DNA from: a virus
Direction: 5' to 3' (one strand)
DNA length: 24,535 nucleotides
IMG/VR virus record: IMGVR_UViG_3300029813_000033
Coordinates: 1 to 24,535 of that record
Below the pieces are notes generated by a model. That model saw nothing but the letters and a program-made list of their open reading frames with translations, was not told the DNA's origin and ran no database searches. Positions 22,066 through 24,535 of the stretch are shown piece by piece. Each line of letters opens with the position of its first letter. Position 1 is the first letter of the stretch. The translations under genes and the position numbers were made by a program.

Positions 22066-24535
22066 ATGCTGTTATCTGTTATGAAGATGTTTGAGAGGGA
22101 GAGAAATGTCCAGAAAGCTGGTATAGATGACTTTGATGAAGATGATTTTAAGAAGTGGTATAGTCAGCATGCACAAAGACTAGGACTACATCCTGACCCC
22201 GATGATCCTAAACATTTCTACGACTATCGAGCGGCATATCAAGCTGGAGCATTACCAGACAAAACAGGTCATTGGCCTAGCGAATTCAAGCGCCTTGGAC
22301 ATCCTACATACACACCTTCTCCTATATATAGAACAACGCCTGAAGATATTAGAACTGTTCGTGATGAGAAATTTGTGTCTATAACTGACGAATGGAACAA
22401 CATGCTAACGTTTGCTAAACCAAGATTCAACAAGCAGCAAATTCGATACGCTCAAGAAAGATATATCTCAAATCTCTTCCAAGATGAAGACTTTAGAAAT
22501 AAGTCTCTCAACTATCAACAGACTGCAGTTGATGATATAAGAAAAATGTCGGCAAGAAAGGCTGAAGTATTTTCAAGTCAGATGGCATCAGTTATAGCTG
22601 CTGAACCTCCATTACTAAGAAACGCATATCTTGGAATAATGACATTTACTGACGAGGCGTTGTTCAGTATTCCGAGAGCTTTATCTGAGAGAGGTCTATG
22701 GCTACCCGAGCGTGCTGTAGGAGACCCTCCTGGAAGAGGAGCATATGCAACATTAATGGATGCACTTGATGCATATAAGCTTGAAGTTAGACCAAGATTC
22801 TACGAGCCTCTTGCATTGTCTGAGATGATTGGGACTTTTGCTGGAGCAGCTCCTAAGTTTATGGGTATAGGTGCAGGTGTTGGAACTATGTTGACAGGTA
22901 CGAGTTTAGGCGCAAATGCTCTTCGCTCTGCCGTGACTTTAGGATTATATCCAGTTCTTGACGCTCCCCTCAAAGCTGAACTAACAGATGGCTATATGAA
23001 GCTTGCTAAGAGAAGAGGAACAGCATTTCTTACTGGAAGCACAATGGGTCTCATACTGGGAGGGATTTCTCCCCTAATGAGATCTAATTTAATAAGAGTG
23101 CCCACAATCACTACACTTTTTGCTGGTAGAACGTTTGCAGAATCTAAATGGATACAGGATAGAACTACTAGAGATTCTATCGATGCTGCTGCCAAATCTA
23201 CTAAGCTGATACAAGCATTTAAATTATCAGATACTGCAGATAGACCTTTGAGAGTTAAAGCAGATATTAGGAAGATTGAAAGTAAGCTCGCTAAAAATTT
23301 GCATAAGTCTGGAAAAATGGATAAGGCATTAGCAGGAAAAGTTGCATCCACTGTCATCAATCGAACAGATGCAGTGTTTAGCAGGAGACTTAGAAACATT
23401 ACTAGAATGTTGCAAGCGAAGAAACTTGATGGAGGCCTATCGAAGGGAGAGACCAGACTACTTAGATCAATGAAAACAAGATTTCCTCGAGCATATTCTA
23501 AAGAGGTGCAAAAAGTAAATCGGACTCTTATGAAGTATTCTGCTGAGGATTATGTTGCGGATGCTGTTCTGACTATGGCAGATGCTATGGAAAAAGGACA
23601 AGGCCTCGATAATGAATATTATATGTCAGTAGCGAGGAGTATGATTAAGGCAGAAATTGGAGAGTTGAAACCTGCCAAGACTGCTAAGCCTAAACTTGGT
23701 GTATTGTCTGATAAAGGCATCGAAGCGAGACTGATATCAGAGAAAGTTATGAGAGGGTTGGGGAAAGACTTGGCCAAGCCTACTAAGGTAGAATCTACAG
23801 TTGAGCAACTTGCTGCTCAAGTCAAAGCTAAAACTCAGGCTTACTATAACAAAATCGCCCATCGTCAGCAAGCTCTTACAATGAAGGCTACTGACGAGAT
23901 ATACGAAGCGGCTGGATTAAAGCAACCTAAACCAGTAGCACCTAGTGGAGTTGTTAAACCAAAGGAGAGAGGAAGGATAAGAACATTTCTCAATGAAAGA
24001 CACGAAAAGCCCGAGTCCCTAATACTACAAATGACTGACTTGAATGAGAATTCGATTGCTATGAAGATATTGTATGGCGGCATAGATAGAGGAAGAGATA
24101 GTCAATTCCGTACGATGTTTACTTTACAAAAGTACATGCGTGATGCTGCTAAAAGTGCAGGGATATCTGCCAGAGACTTAGAATCAATGTCCCCATATAT
24201 TGCTCCAGTAACTCGCAAGATTAAGGAGAAAGTGTTAAGACTGGAAGCAGCAAAAGTTCCTACAGTCTCCTTCAAGCTCCAAAGCGGGAGAGATATTCAA
24301 CTAACCAGAGCAAATATTCTCGACGTATTCATGCACAGCAAAAACCCTCAGAATGTTAAAGCTCTCTCAACTGCTGATTATGTAAAACTTTCTGGGCATA
24401 AGATAGGCAAAATGACGAAAGTTGACGTAGAAGCTATTGCAAATCTTACAACCCCTAAAGAAAGGCTCCTAGCGTCAGCTGCAGATGGAGTAATGAAGAT
24501 GTGCTCGGAGTTAGGGAACATTGTATCGTTAGAAA
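22066..24535 (+). CDS. Very large internal virion/ejection protein, 3' truncated (at least 823 aa)
   Basis: ATG 22066 follows AGGATAA by a few bases. The frame stays open without a stop to the window edge. The N-terminus has YDYRAAYQAGALPD then GHWPSEFKRLGHP (about residues 57-85), a module I recognise from many phage virion proteins. Residues about 250-345 include two apolar segments (APKFMGIGAGVGTMLTG; GTAFLTGSTMGLILGG) that could insert into a membrane. The rest is basic and helical, as in P22- or T7-type ejection proteins that form a channel in the host envelope. Any lytic domain or C-terminal activity lies beyond the window. Confidence 0.75.
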   Translation, partial: MLLSVMKMFERERNVQKAGIDDFDEDDFKKWYSQHAQRLGLHPDPDDPKHFYDYRAAYQAGALPDKTGHWPSEFKRLGHPTYTPSPIYRTTPEDIRTVRDEKFVSITDEWNNMLTFAKPRFNKQQIRYAQERYISNLFQDEDFRNKSLNYQQTAVDDIRKMSARKAEVFSSQMASVIAAEPPLLRNAYLGIMTFTDEALFSIPRALSERGLWLPERAVGDPPGRGAYATLMDALDAYKLEVRPRFYEPLALSEMIGTFAGAAPKFMGIGAGVGTMLTGTSLGANALRSAVTLGLYPVLDAPLKAELTDGYMKLAKRRGTAFLTGSTMGLILGGISPLMRSNLIRVPTITTLFAGRTFAESKWIQDRTTRDSIDAAAKSTKLIQAFKLSDTADRPLRVKADIRKIESKLAKNLHKSGKMDKALAGKVASTVINRTDAVFSRRLRNITRMLQAKKLDGGLSKGETRLLRSMKTRFPRAYSKEVQKVNRTLMKYSAEDYVADAVLTMADAMEKGQGLDNEYYMSVARSMIKAEIGELKPAKTAKPKLGVLSDKGIEARLISEKVMRGLGKDLAKPTKVESTVEQLAAQVKAKTQAYYNKIAHRQQALTMKATDEIYEAAGLKQPKPVAPSGVVKPKERGRIRTFLNERHEKPESLILQMTDLNENSIAMKILYGGIDRGRDSQFRTMFTLQKYMRDAAKSAGISARDLESMSPYIAPVTRKIKEKVLRLEAAKVPTVSFKLQSGRDIQLTRANILDVFMHSKNPQNVKALSTADYVKLSGHKIGKMTKVDVEAIANLTTPKERLLASAADGVMKMCSELGNIVSLE

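Overview
The window is one end of the late (virion) gene block of a tailed double-stranded DNA phage, or of a prophage carrying it. Base composition is low to moderate GC by eye, arginine is mostly AGA, and nearly every gene has an AGGAGG-like ribosome binding site. That fits an environmental bacterial host, but nothing identifies the host. The gene set is podovirus-like: small and large terminase, portal, scaffold, major capsid protein, a head-tail adaptor candidate, a gp10-like tail hub and large helical internal (ejection) proteins. No tail tube, tape measure or sheath gene is seen. No tRNA, rRNA, CRISPR array, insertion sequence or integrase is visible.

Layout. (1) Positions 1-1027 are a leftward arm: a 235-bp imperfect palindrome (13-247), two tiny overlapping minus-strand genes (301-447 and 435-518), a hairpin (579-620) and a 128-codon minus-strand gene (641-1027). 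(2) Positions 1037-1874 are gene-free and separate this arm from the rightward late genes. They hold a triple 15-bp repeat, a cluster of CTAAC/GTTAG palindromes, two sigma70-like promoter candidates and three tandem hairpin repeats directly before the small terminase gene. (3) Positions 1875-8298 are the packaging and head module: terS, terL, a small basic protein, portal, a zinc-ribbon protein, a small helical protein that overlaps the scaffold gene by 110 bp, scaffold and major capsid protein. (4) Positions 8378-17679 are a long run of small beta-rich virion proteins, interrupted by a glycosyltransferase-methyltransferase fusion, a LamG-like adhesin, an XhlA-like membrane protein and the adaptor candidate. 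(5) Positions 17681-24535 are the tail hub with an extra jelly-roll insert, a virion protein ending in an S74 intramolecular chaperone, a coiled-coil protein and a very large internal protein that runs off the window.

How it fits together. All genes from 1875 onward run rightward with overlaps or short gaps, so they probably form one late transcription unit started from the promoter region near 1660-1757. TerS and TerL package DNA through the portal into shells built by scaffold and capsid protein. The adaptor and hub close the head and form a short tail. The many small beta proteins probably build a fibre or receptor-binding apparatus, and the sugar-modifying fusion enzyme may decorate virion or host glycans. 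The most unusual parts are the non-coding left end (long palindrome, micro-genes, repeat hairpins at terS), the enzyme fusion inside the structural operon, and the mosaic adhesion cluster between capsid and tail genes.
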